Virus record (IMG/VR): IMGVR_UViG_3300028198_000005
Location: 1 to 55,796 of that record
Reading direction: 5' to 3' (one strand)
Length of the DNA stretch: 55,796 bases
DNA from: a virus
In this document: one piece after another, positions 21,675 to 27,627 of the stretch
How positions within the stretch are numbered: the stretch's first letter is position 1
How the letters are laid out: the number at the start of each line of letters is the position of its first letter
Notes under the pieces: generated by a model
Told to the model about the DNA's origin: nothing
Database searches by the model: none
The model's input: the letters and a program-made list of their open reading frames with translations, nothing else
Position numbers and translations under genes: made by a program

Positions 21675-21692
21675 CCCTTAAAAGTCACTTTT

Positions 21693-21908
21693 TTACCATT
21701 TCACCACTCGGAACCATTCTCCGCGTACTCGCCTATTTAATGGCGTGTAGCTTGTCCACTCGTCCTGACTGATCTCTTTGACCGTTTGGACTCCGTCAAC
21801 CCAAGGCCCTTTGACCTTGACCATCTTCGGGCGACTGGCTTCAACCAACTCACGGGCGAATAACTCTTCATTTTCGAAGACCTCTTCTAGTTCGATTCTA
21901 TCCCTCAT
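21693..21908 (-). CDS. Hypothetical protein (71 aa)
   Basis: MRDRIELEEVFENEELFARE acidic helix, then basic beta-rich sequence ending RGEWFRVVKW. No family recognised. Confidence 0.7.
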   Translation of the reverse strand: MRDRIELEEVFENEELFARELVEASRPKMVKVKGPWVDGVQTVKEISQDEWTSYTPLNRRVRGEWFRVVKW

Positions 21909-21918
21909 AACAGAAAAC

Positions 21919-21946
21919 AGTATATCACAATCGCCGAAAAAGTCAA
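21919..21946 (-). promoter_or_regulatory. Sigma70-type promoter
   Basis: TTGACT, 16 bp, TATACT; 10 bases to the ATG at 21908. The gap 21909-22301 otherwise holds repeat copy 7, TTGGCACG motifs and a terminator. Confidence 0.82.
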
Positions 21947-22006
21947 CTTAAAAAGTCACTTTATTTCACTTTTTTTATTTTTATTTTTTGCTGTATTTGG
22001 CACCAG

Positions 22007-22023
22007 TTGGCACGCGTCCTGCA
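22007..22023 (+). promoter_or_regulatory. Sigma54-like motif
   Basis: TTGGCACG-CGTC-CTGCA, a good -24/-12 match, preceded 10 bases earlier by TTGGCACC. It points into repeat copy 7, 24 bases away. Confidence 0.45.
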
Positions 22024-22046
22024 CAAAAGTGTGATGTTTTAAAACC

Positions 22047-22119
22047 TAAGTTGTTGATTACCAAAGACTTACGCGCGCGGGGGGGCCGCGGCCGTAAGTC
22101 CTTGCGGCACAGTGACTTA
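22047..22119. repeat. 73-bp nested inverted repeat, copy 7
   Basis: G7 core on the + strand, with inward-pointing TTGGCACG/TGGCACG motifs on both sides, as at copy 5. Confidence 0.85.
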
Positions 22120-22134
22120 CGTACTAGCGGTGTT

Positions 22135-22152
22135 AGCATGTAGCGTGCCATG
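22135..22152 (-). promoter_or_regulatory. Sigma54-like motif
   Basis: ATGGCACG-CTAC-ATGCT on the leftward strand, pointing into repeat copy 7. Confidence 0.4.
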
Positions 22153-22205
22153 TAGCACCGATTATACTTTATTGTTTTAATTGTAATTATTAGATTATAA
22201 AAAAA

Positions 22206-22227
22206 CCCCGCCTCTTTCAAGGCGGGG
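22206..22227 (-). terminator. Rho-independent terminator (leftward)
   Basis: CCCCGCC/GGCGGGG hairpin followed by seven T on the leftward strand; ends the 22302-22847 transcript. Confidence 0.9.
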
Positions 22228-22301
22228 ACAAATGAATACAAGTAGATATGTTAGTTAACAACAACGGTTGACCTCCACCGTCAGGGGAAATTGTGCTGAG
22301 C

Positions 22302-22847
22302 TTAAGCCTTGGGGCCAAAGGCAATGCTGCCCTTGATCTTGCGCTTGCTTTTGCCGACCTTTTCCTTGGCCCACGTTAGCAGGCCTTTCTTGTTTAGGTC
22401 GACCATTACCGCGTTGACGCGATCCACTTCCTTCTTTGTCCAGAAGGGCGTACCCATGAACGTGGCGACGAACTTACCGGACAGGGAGTAGAACCCATCG
22501 TGGCCAGCGGCCTTGGCGTATTCTTCCTTGGCGTTCAGTAACGCCTTGACGGCCAGCCAAACGGCCCATTGCCGTGTGGTTAGCTTCACGTCCTTATGGG
22601 CGTGAGTGTACCTGCTGGACTTGACCTTAGCCTTGGCCTTAGCCTTGACTAACGATACCTTGGCCTTCGTCGTCTTGATGACGACCTTCTTCTCCCTCTT
22701 GGGGGACGTTACCGCGCTTACGGTGATGCTGCGCCCGGGGGCGTGTAGGCAATTCGCCAGAGCTAATGCGCCCTTCACGTTGCCGTTGATCAGTAACTGA
22801 CTTACCGCATTATGGATAGCGGCTGAACCTTCATTTTGCTTACTCAT
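22302..22847 (-). CDS. Basic histone H1-like protein (181 aa)
   Basis: A central stretch (residues about 50-75) of alternating Lys, Ala and Val (KTTKAKVSLVKAKAKAKVKS) resembles histone H1 or bacterial H1-like tails. It is followed by a folded region with TRQWAVWLAVKALLNAKEEY and a winged-helix-like FVATFMGTPFWTKKEVDRVN segment. Likely DNA binding (inference); it may compact or mask DNA. Confidence 0.6.
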   Translation of the reverse strand: MSKQNEGSAAIHNAVSQLLINGNVKGALALANCLHAPGRSITVSAVTSPKREKKVVIKTTKAKVSLVKAKAKAKVKSSRYTHAHKDVKLTTRQWAVWLAVKALLNAKEEYAKAAGHDGFYSLSGKFVATFMGTPFWTKKEVDRVNAVMVDLNKKGLLTWAKEKVGKSKRKIKGSIAFGPKA

Positions 22848-22889
22848 CTCGTTGTGTTTTTACCAAGAGGCGTTCGCCTCCATACCTCT

Positions 22890-22918
22890 AATGTAAGGGC
22901 TTCGAGCTATTCTGTCAA
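22890..22918 (-). promoter_or_regulatory. Promoter with structured leader
   Basis: TTGACA, 17 bp, TACATT. The leader of about 40 bases has a perfect GAGGCG-AA-CGCCTC hairpin that contains the only GGAGG. Confidence 0.75.
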
Positions 22919-23068
22919 CCCTTTTTTAAATTCTTCCGGCACCTTGTCTGGTGCTGGCTCGTCGTAGTCCATCTCGTTATCCTCCATCTTGGGCGGTGCG
23001 CCGTAGGGGAAGTTATTCGCTGCTACGAAGTATCTGCTTGTATTGTCGGTTAAGCTAAAGAATCTCAT
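22907..23068 (-). CDS. Hypothetical acidic protein (53 aa)
   Basis: MRFFSLTDNTSRYFVAANNF, then a Pro/Asp/Glu-rich tail. One base separates it from the previous stop, so translation is probably coupled. Confidence 0.65.
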   Translation of the reverse strand: MRFFSLTDNTSRYFVAANNFPYGAPPKMEDNEMDYDEPAPDKVPEEFKKGLTE

Positions 23069-23069
23069 G

Positions 23070-23303
23070 TTATTGATTGTCGTTTGCATCTTCTTGGCAC
23101 TCATCGCAGATCGTCCCGTGATCATACTCATTGCCCCAGCTATGCACGCTGATCGTGCCTTCCCACTCGCTCTTTGCGCCGTCTTCCCTGTTGCATATGT
23201 CGCAAACCAATTGACCAAAATTTTCTTTTGGTGTTAAGCTGCTATGAATGAAGCCTGCAAAGGCCGCTCCGTATGTGTTTATTGTTTCTTTCTTGTCCCT
23301 CAT
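23070..23303 (-). CDS. Hypothetical zinc-binding protein (77 aa)
   Basis: MRDKKETINTYGAAFAGFIH; cysteine pairs VCDICNRED and ICDECQED with intervening His suggest a zinc ribbon. First gene of a two-gene unit. Confidence 0.7.
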   Translation of the reverse strand: MRDKKETINTYGAAFAGFIHSSLTPKENFGQLVCDICNREDGAKSEWEGTISVHSWGNEYDHGTICDECQEDANDNQ

Positions 23304-23313
23304 AACTTCAAAA

Positions 23314-23342
23314 ATTATCGTTTATTTCTTTGGATAAGTCAA
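23314..23342 (-). promoter_or_regulatory. Sigma70-type promoter
   Basis: TTGACT, 17 bp, GATAAT; TTTTGAAGTT to the ATG at 23303. Confidence 0.85.
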
Positions 23343-23345
23343 CAA

Positions 23346-23609
23346 CTATTCGCAAGAACCTTCGTAACATTCCGCGATGCTCACGACTTGGATCATCTCG
23401 CCGTTTGTCCATGTCTTACCGTGGATATCCTTTACGACTGTTTCCGCATGGAATTTGTCGATCATGTCGGCCTCGCTTGTGCCGAGCGGGAAGGTCGTGT
23501 GAATCCTGTTGAATCTGGTAAGCTCATGGCTGCCATTGTAAGCGGGGTTGCGCTCGATGTTGAACACTACGTTGAGGAATCTCTTTTTGGTTTTCATTGT
23601 ATCTCTCAT
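23346..23609 (-). CDS. Hypothetical protein (87 aa)
   Basis: MRDTMKTKKRFLNVVFNIER, beta-rich, ending AECYEGSCE. No family recognised. Confidence 0.7.
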   Translation of the reverse strand: MRDTMKTKKRFLNVVFNIERNPAYNGSHELTRFNRIHTTFPLGTSEADMIDKFHAETVVKDIHGKTWTNGEMIQVVSIAECYEGSCE

Positions 23610-23619
23610 AACTGGGAAA

Positions 23620-23647
23620 AGTATAACAGGTTTTTCAGATAATGCAA
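23620..23647 (-). promoter_or_regulatory. Sigma70-type promoter
   Basis: TTGCAT, 16 bp, TATACT; 10 bases to the ATG at 23609. Confidence 0.75.
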
Positions 23648-23665
23648 GTAATAATCTGACTTTTT

Positions 23666-23893
23666 TCAAAAAAGTTCAATTAATTTATCGATCCTTTCCC
23701 GAAGCATTTCGGCCCTGTCGTTAGCTTCTGCCAACGCCTTGGTCAAGAATGTGTTTCCATTCTCGGCTTCCATCCAATCGCTGGACACTTTGCAGATCGA
23801 TTGAATCTCGATTAGCTCGCTGCTGATTTGTGCCTTCTCCTTGCTGATCTCCTTGACCTGCTCCAATGTCATTTCATTTACATTAACTTTCAT
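23666..23893 (-). CDS. Hypothetical coiled-coil protein (75 aa)
   Basis: MKVNVNEMTLEQVKEISKEK, helical throughout, ending MLRERIDKLIELF. No family recognised. Confidence 0.7.
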   Translation of the reverse strand: MKVNVNEMTLEQVKEISKEKAQISSELIEIQSICKVSSDWMEAENGNTFLTKALAEANDRAEMLRERIDKLIELF

Positions 23894-23903
23894 AACTGGG
23901 TTT

Positions 23904-23932
23904 ATTGTCTCAAAAAACTGATAAGGTTGCAA
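23904..23932 (-). promoter_or_regulatory. Promoter inside duplicated segment
   Basis: TTGCAA, 17 bp, GACAAT; 10 bases to the ATG at 23893. Identical to 18712-18740. Confidence 0.75.
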
Positions 23933-23936
23933 GCTT

Positions 23937-24101
23937 TTATTCGCATTCGTGGCATTGGAACCAGTCCAGATCATTCCAGTTTGCAGCCTCTTCTTGGCTG
24001 ATGCGAAGCTCTTCGTTGCATCCGCAGCAGGACACTAACACCTCGCTGGTAATCACTTGGCCGTTGTCGATAGGGTTCACTATTTCGTTGTTCTTATTCA
24101 T
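23937..24101 (-). CDS. Zinc-ribbon protein (54 aa), duplicated
   Basis: MNKNNEIVNPIDNGQVITSE, then VLVSCCGCNEEL and QCHECE. The C-terminal ribbon is nearly identical to that at 18745-18936, while the N-terminus is unrelated. Confidence 0.7.
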   Translation of the reverse strand: MNKNNEIVNPIDNGQVITSEVLVSCCGCNEELRISQEEAANWNDLDWFQCHECE

Positions 24102-24141
24102 CTTATTTATTTCGTTGTTATTTCTCTCACTCACTGGGAAT

Positions 24142-24169
24142 AGTATAGCACAACCTCCGAAAATTGCAA
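24142..24169 (-). promoter_or_regulatory. Sigma70-type promoter
   Basis: TTGCAA, 16 bp, TATACT; leader of about 40 bases to the ATG at 24101. Confidence 0.7.
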
Positions 24170-24212
24170 GCAAAAAAAGTCACTTTTTTAATCTTTTTTT
24201 AGGAGGGGGCGT

Positions 24213-24229
24213 GGCAGGTATCGTGCCAA
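24213..24229 (-). promoter_or_regulatory. Sigma54-like motif
   Basis: TTGGCACG-ATAC-CTGCC on the leftward strand, 44 bases upstream of the -35 box of the 24101 gene; also a TGGCA-N7-TGCCA palindrome. Confidence 0.4.
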
Positions 24230-24316
24230 CATGGGCCATTTATCTGAAATATTTTGTTGTGTAATCGGTGGCGGTCGGCGGGGGGTGGGTAATTTCATTC
24301 TACCCTTTTATCCTAC

Positions 24317-24372
24317 AAATATATTTTCAAAAATACAAAACGAGAGAAGATAAAATATATTTTCAAAAATAC
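24317..24372 (+). repeat. Direct repeat pair before 24397 gene
   Basis: AAATATATTTTCAAAAATAC occurs twice (24317-24336 and 24353-24372), 36 bases apart. It sits at the switch from leftward early genes to the next block and may bind a regulator. Confidence 0.6.
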
Positions 24373-24396
24373 TGATAAGTCGCTATAATAGGATAT

Positions 24397-24621
24397 ATGA
24401 AAATGTGCACAAGCTGCCACGAGTCCAAACCTTACGATTTGTTTAGGAGACAGTCGAAAACCAAGGATGGGTACAAATATAGATGTAAAGAGTGCGATAA
24501 TTTGGCCGCTAGGGAATACTATAAGAGAAAAAAGAGTAAAATTATTGAAAACGCGAAAGAATGGCAGAAAAATAACCCGGATAAGGTAAAGGAATACAAA
24601 AAAAAGTATTATAGTAAGTAA
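24397..24621 (+). CDS. Zinc-finger protein, HNH/endonuclease VII N-terminal type (74 aa)
   Basis: MKMCTSCHESKPYDLFRRQS with a later YRCKECDN: two CxxC pairs in the pattern found at the N-terminus of many phage HNH and endonuclease VII-type proteins, followed by a Lys/Tyr-rich helix. The nuclease domain itself is absent, so this is either a stand-alone finger or a remnant. Confidence 0.6.
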   Translation: MKMCTSCHESKPYDLFRRQSKTKDGYKYRCKECDNLAAREYYKRKKSKIIENAKEWQKNNPDKVKEYKKKYYSK

Positions 24622-24629
24622 AGACTGCC

Positions 24630-24950
24630 CTAAGGCTTATTGTACCGATTCGGCAGCTTCTTCTTAAGCCATTTTATAGATGAAACTTCGTAGCCGGAGT
24701 CTTTTACCATCTTTTTTATCTTCGAGGGATGAATTTCCACATTCCAATAATCTAGAAAGAGATTTCCCTGCTTGTAATCCATTTTAAGACTCTTGACCTT
24801 ACTGTTTTTGCTGAAGATCTTCTTAAGTCCTATGGCGCACGAGGGACAAACGAGTCCTCTGACGGCTATTTCGACATCAAAGAGTGGCGGCCGATCTTTT
24901 GCGTGAATTAAAGTCGCCGTTAAAAAAAATAATATAAAAAAACTTCTCAT
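24630..24950 (-). CDS. Exported HMA-like metal-binding protein (106 aa)
   Basis: A signal peptide (MRSFFILFFLTATLIHAKDR) precedes a heavy-metal-associated-like domain: VEIAVRGLVCPSCAIGLKKI with a CPSC metal site, a central strand-helix and KKMVKDSGYEVSSI at the end. HMA domains bind Cu or other soft metals. An exported copy in a phage is unusual. The start overlaps the preceding stop (ATGA), third in a leftward operon. Confidence 0.7.
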   Translation of the reverse strand: MRSFFILFFLTATLIHAKDRPPLFDVEIAVRGLVCPSCAIGLKKIFSKNSKVKSLKMDYKQGNLFLDYWNVEIHPSKIKKMVKDSGYEVSSIKWLKKKLPNRYNKP

Positions 24951-25453
24951 TTTGATTTGATTTGCCGCTGTCCAGACTGAAGGGACTCCATCCTTTTCAA
25001 AAGATAGTCTCTTTTTTCCCCTTCTTCCATTCTTCCTAGGTACTCCAAGCCTTTTTCATTTAGGGGTGCTTTTATCACAATCGTTGGAAGACCGTTCTTC
25101 TCGAAGCTAATTACCTGTTCTTTTCCGTAGGATGAGATAATGGCAGAGCTCGAAAGCACTTTTTCAAGTTCTAAGTTGTACAGCTTCTCGTTAGCTTTAA
25201 GAGAAACGAACTTATCCGGTTCCCCAGCCTTTCTGAGGATAAGATGAACCTTTTTAACTCCGTTTAATCGAGTAATGCCCGTTAGAAAAACTGTTGGAGC
25301 CGTTATATCATTAATTGGAGGGAGCACAAAGTCCGGCAGGGCTGGCTTTGAGGTTAGATCAAAAGCATTTCGGGCGCTTATTGATTTATATGGATTATCT
25401 TCGGCGAGAATAGAAACTGTAAATAGAAATATTAGTATGCTAATATTTTTCAT
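24947..25453 (-). CDS. Exported hypothetical protein (168 aa)
   Basis: Signal peptide (MKNISILIFLFTVSILAEDN), then SISARNAFDLTSKP and FLTGITRLNGVKKVHLILRK, ending in a charged helix. The ARNAF plus LTGIT-LNGVKKA pattern recalls exported proteins I associate with verrucomicrobial genomes (memory, not a search). Second gene of the operon; ATGA overlap on both sides. Confidence 0.65.
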   Translation of the reverse strand: MKNISILIFLFTVSILAEDNPYKSISARNAFDLTSKPALPDFVLPPINDITAPTVFLTGITRLNGVKKVHLILRKAGEPDKFVSLKANEKLYNLELEKVLSSSAIISSYGKEQVISFEKNGLPTIVIKAPLNEKGLEYLGRMEEGEKRDYLLKRMESLQSGQRQIKSK

Positions 25454-25758
25454 TGGGTATCGTGATTGGGTTTGACCCTGATGGGTACATTTCGAGTAAA
25501 TTCCTTATAATTTTTATCTAGCTTTTCGTCTAGTTTATCGAACCTGTCATGTATGATATCTATAGCGCGAGTTAAATCATTTCTAGATGCATAGTTTTTA
25601 GGTAGTTCGATTGCCATATTTGTTATTTTTTCTGTCACGTCATCATGCTTCCTCCATAGATCATCTATACTCTGGTATGCTCTTTTGATAATTAGTGCAA
25701 CCATGAAGCCCCCAGCGGCCAAAACACCCTCGATAATATAATGTACTGAATTATCCAT
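25450..25758 (-). CDS. Membrane-anchored coiled-coil protein (102 aa)
   Basis: N-terminal membrane helix (IIEGVLAAGGFMVALIIKRA) followed by a charged helix likely to form a coiled coil (ITNMAIELPKN; FDKLDEKLDKNYKEF). Topology resembles small phage holin/haemolysin-XhlA or inner-spanin-type proteins; none can be assigned. First gene of a three-gene operon with a late box. Confidence 0.65.
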   Translation of the reverse strand: MDNSVHYIIEGVLAAGGFMVALIIKRAYQSIDDLWRKHDDVTEKITNMAIELPKNYASRNDLTRAIDIIHDRFDKLDEKLDKNYKEFTRNVPIRVKPNHDTQ

Positions 25759-25768
25759 GTAAACATAG

Positions 25769-25779
25769 ATATCTTACAC
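25769..25779 (-). promoter_or_regulatory. Late promoter box
   Basis: GTGTAAGATAT on the leftward strand, 10 bases before the ATG at 25758. Confidence 0.6.
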
Positions 25780-25881
25780 AAATTTGGGCAATAACAACAA
25801 TCTAAATGGTAAATATCTCCCAAAATATAAAATAAAATTTAAAGTTTAGCAATTTTTACTGTAGAATTTACAAATTTGACA

Positions 25882-25908
25882 TTGGCACGAATCCTGCAGT
25901 GTAGTATT
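25882..25908 (+). promoter_or_regulatory. Sigma54-like motif fused to late box
   Basis: TTGGCACG-AATC-CTGCA (25882-25898) is the best -24/-12 match in the window, directly followed by GTGTAGTATT (25899-25908), a late box. The ATG is at 25913. Confidence 0.5.
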
Positions 25909-25912
25909 TGTT

Positions 25913-26491
25913 ATGTTTATCAAAAGTATACTTAAGATAGGGTTAGTTGCTGCCACGACGTCAGCGTTAACAGTTTCAGCGCAGGTCGCTAAACCCACAC
26001 CAGCGTCGGATATATGTCCAGCCGCGCCTAAACCAGATAAACCTGAGAAGGGGAAGCCTGAGCGCGGTGGCAAGAAATTTGATCCGGCCAAAGCCAAGGA
26101 GAGGCTTAAGGCAGCTTTCGATAAACGCAGGAAAAAGCGCGGAGACGCAAAGAAGCGCGGTCACAAGGTTCATGATCGCAAAAAGGGCGACCACGAGAAA
26201 GATAGTGGGTTCGGCAAGCTCGTGAGAGACGACGCCAAGATCAAAGAGCTCAAGGACGCCTTCTCTAAGGCCGCTAAGGGGCTCAAGGGGGCTTTTGATA
26301 GAGCTGGATGGAAAGATGCCACCGACGAAGAGAAAAAGGCTCTGAGGGAGAAAATGGCAGCTTCGAGAAAAGAGTGGGCGCAGCAAATGAGAGCTCACCA
26401 AAAAGAAGTACATGCCCGCATCAAGGAAATCCGCGAGGAGTTCAAAAATAACCGCGATGAAGTTATTGATGGAAACAAACCCGGAGAATAG
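25913..26491 (+). CDS. Exported Lys/Glu-rich helical protein (192 aa)
   Basis: A signal peptide (residues 1-23, cleavage near VSAQ) precedes a Pro/Lys linker and long charged helices. The mature protein is highly basic at first (KKRGDAKKRGHKVHDRKKGD), then mixed-charge (KEIREEFKNNRDEVIDG). Probably periplasmic or envelope-associated; function unknown. GC content looks higher than the late genes around it, consistent with acquisition from a host. Confidence 0.65.
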   Translation: MFIKSILKIGLVAATTSALTVSAQVAKPTPASDICPAAPKPDKPEKGKPERGGKKFDPAKAKERLKAAFDKRRKKRGDAKKRGHKVHDRKKGDHEKDSGFGKLVRDDAKIKELKDAFSKAAKGLKGAFDRAGWKDATDEEKKALREKMAASRKEWAQQMRAHQKEVHARIKEIREEFKNNRDEVIDGNKPGE

Positions 26492-26513
26492 GCTATATAC
26501 AATATAAGTAAAT

Positions 26514-26747
26514 ATGAAACTTAAAATACTTGACTGGAAATCATTCGCGATTGGTGTATTGTTGACCACTACGGTAATACTTGGAACAGGTGCTACATCC
26601 AGCCCGTTGATCATTTCTTGGGACCCAACTCAACAGTGGGAATATAAAACCTCCAATACTAAAAATATTCCCGAAGGCTGGGAGCCATTTGCTTATGACA
26701 GCAACGATAATTTTGATCCACTCCTCTTACGGCGTCGTATAAAATAA
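26514..26747 (+). CDS. Exported or membrane-anchored protein (77 aa)
   Basis: A hydrophobic segment (WKSFAIGVLLTTTVILGTGA) acts as signal anchor or signal peptide; the rest (DPTQQWEYKTSNTKNIPEGW) resembles small exported proteins with a WEYK motif. No named family assigned. Confidence 0.6.
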   Translation: MKLKILDWKSFAIGVLLTTTVILGTGATSSPLIISWDPTQQWEYKTSNTKNIPEGWEPFAYDSNDNFDPLLLRRRIK

Positions 26748-26765
26748 TCGAGACTCTATAAAGCT

Positions 26766-26795
26766 AAAAGCCCCGTGAAAACGGGGCTTTTTTAT
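26766..26795. terminator. Bidirectional terminator
   Basis: AAAAGCCCCGT-GAAA-ACGGGGCTTTT lies between convergent genes and has T-tracts on both strands. Confidence 0.88.
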
Positions 26796-27133
26796 TAACT
26801 TGTTATTTCAGGGCCTACTCTAACGAGACCTTCTTGAATTCGAATAACATTCGCACCGCTCGTTACTTCAACGTCGTATCTTAAATCTCCTACGATTAAA
26901 GCGGCGGTTTCCGTCGCAGTTAAAGAAAGGTCGACTAGTCCGTTAACATAACTGTCTTGGACGCTCGTTGTGAAGTCAACCAGAGAAGTTCCCGTACTAT
27001 AATTATACTTGATTTTACCGGCGGCAGAATACCCAGTGAGGTTCAACAGGTTTCCATCAACGTCATAACCTGTTATAGTGGTCGAAAACGTTGATCCCTG
27101 ATCTATTAGTAGATTTGATTTTGTATAAGCCAT
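26795..27133 (-). CDS. Ig-like virion/baseplate-type protein (112 aa)
   Basis: MAYTKSNLLIDQGSTFSTTI, LLNLTGYSAAGKIKYNY, a TLSLTATETAAL-like segment and DLRYDVEVTSGANVIRIQEG match a small beta-sandwich protein common in marine T4-like phages, usually annotated as a structural protein. GGA-type ribosome site upstream; a late box lies 30 bases upstream. Confidence 0.65.
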   Translation of the reverse strand: MAYTKSNLLIDQGSTFSTTITGYDVDGNLLNLTGYSAAGKIKYNYSTGTSLVDFTTSVQDSYVNGLVDLSLTATETAALIVGDLRYDVEVTSGANVIRIQEGLVRVGPEITS

Positions 27134-27163
27134 TTTTTATCCTATGCCGTGGGCCATTTTAAT

Positions 27164-27172
27164 ATATTACAC
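27164..27172 (-). promoter_or_regulatory. Late promoter box
   Basis: GTGTAATAT(A) on the leftward strand, directly after the terminator of the upstream gene. Confidence 0.65.
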
Positions 27173-27180
27173 TAAAAAAA

Positions 27181-27201
27181 CCCCGTTCAAGTTTGACGGG
27201 G
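27181..27201 (-). terminator. Rho-independent terminator (leftward)
   Basis: CCCCGTCAA/TTGAACGGGG hairpin followed by seven T on the leftward strand; ends the lipoprotein gene. Confidence 0.85.
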
Positions 27202-27230
27202 TCACGTTATACGTCTATTTTATTTGGATT

Positions 27231-27467
27231 TTATGGAATTAAATTTTCCAGTATTTTATCCTTAGCTTTATCTTTGGCTTTATCAGCTACCTTATCCACC
27301 ACTTCATCTACGGCGGTATCGACAGCCTGTTTAACTACTTTCTCTTTGAGTTGTTGTCCAAAAGATTTCTCAACTACGTTAGTAGTTGCCGAAGTTTCCG
27401 TGGCAGCTTCCTTATTACTGCAAGCTGCCAGAAAACCCAATAAAGCTATCGCAGCGTATTTTTTCAT
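27231..27467 (-). CDS. Predicted lipoprotein (78 aa)
   Basis: MKKYAAIALLGFLAACSNKE: signal peptide with lipobox LAAC (C16). The mature part is a low-complexity helix of Val/Asp/Lys repeats (DEVVDKVADKAKDKAKDKIL), an amphipathic rod. The ATG at 27467 is preferred over a TTG at 27473. Probably outer-membrane anchored; role unknown. Confidence 0.7.
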   Translation of the reverse strand: MKKYAAIALLGFLAACSNKEAATETSATTNVVEKSFGQQLKEKVVKQAVDTAVDEVVDKVADKAKDKAKDKILENLIP

Positions 27468-27474
27468 ACGCAAT

Positions 27475-27483
27475 ATATTACAC
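27475..27483 (-). promoter_or_regulatory. Late promoter box
   Basis: GTGTAATAT(ATT) on the leftward strand, 7 bases before the ATG at 27467. Confidence 0.7.
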
Positions 27484-27520
27484 TAATTTTAGTAACGAAG
27501 GTTTGCTAAAACTAGCAAAT

Positions 27521-27530
27521 GTGTATTTTA
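27521..27530 (+). promoter_or_regulatory. Possible late promoter box
   Basis: GTGTATTTTA, 4 bases before the ATG of the 23-residue peptide. Confidence 0.4.
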
Positions 27531-27534
27531 TGAT

Positions 27535-27606
27535 ATGAAAAGGAAGAATTATGATATTTTACCTGAAGATTGGTCTGGCGAGGACTATACGGTGTGGGTT
27601 TGGTAA
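27535..27606 (+). CDS. Putative 23-residue peptide
   Basis: MKRKNYDILPEDWSGEDYTV, ending WVW. It follows a late-type box and precedes the cyclase gene by 21 bases. Coding status is uncertain. Confidence 0.35.
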   Translation: MKRKNYDILPEDWSGEDYTVWVW

Positions 27607-27613
27607 AACTGTT

Positions 27614-27623
27614 GTGTAATATA
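27614..27623 (+). promoter_or_regulatory. Late promoter box
   Basis: GTGTAATATA followed by AGGA and the ATG at 27628. Confidence 0.7.
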
Positions 27624-27627
27624 AGGA

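Noticed and set aside
9311-22119. 73-bp repeats as integron attC sites or as simple terminators
   Set aside because: Only copies 3 and 6 end in a GTTAGG-like box, no integrase is present, and there is no T-tract after the stems.
24317-24372. CRISPR-like direct repeats
   Set aside because: Only two AT-rich copies with one short spacer and no cas genes.
25976-26614. Long leftward open frame opposite the exported Lys-rich protein
   Set aside because: It is a shadow of a GC-biased gene that has a signal peptide and promoter on the + strand.
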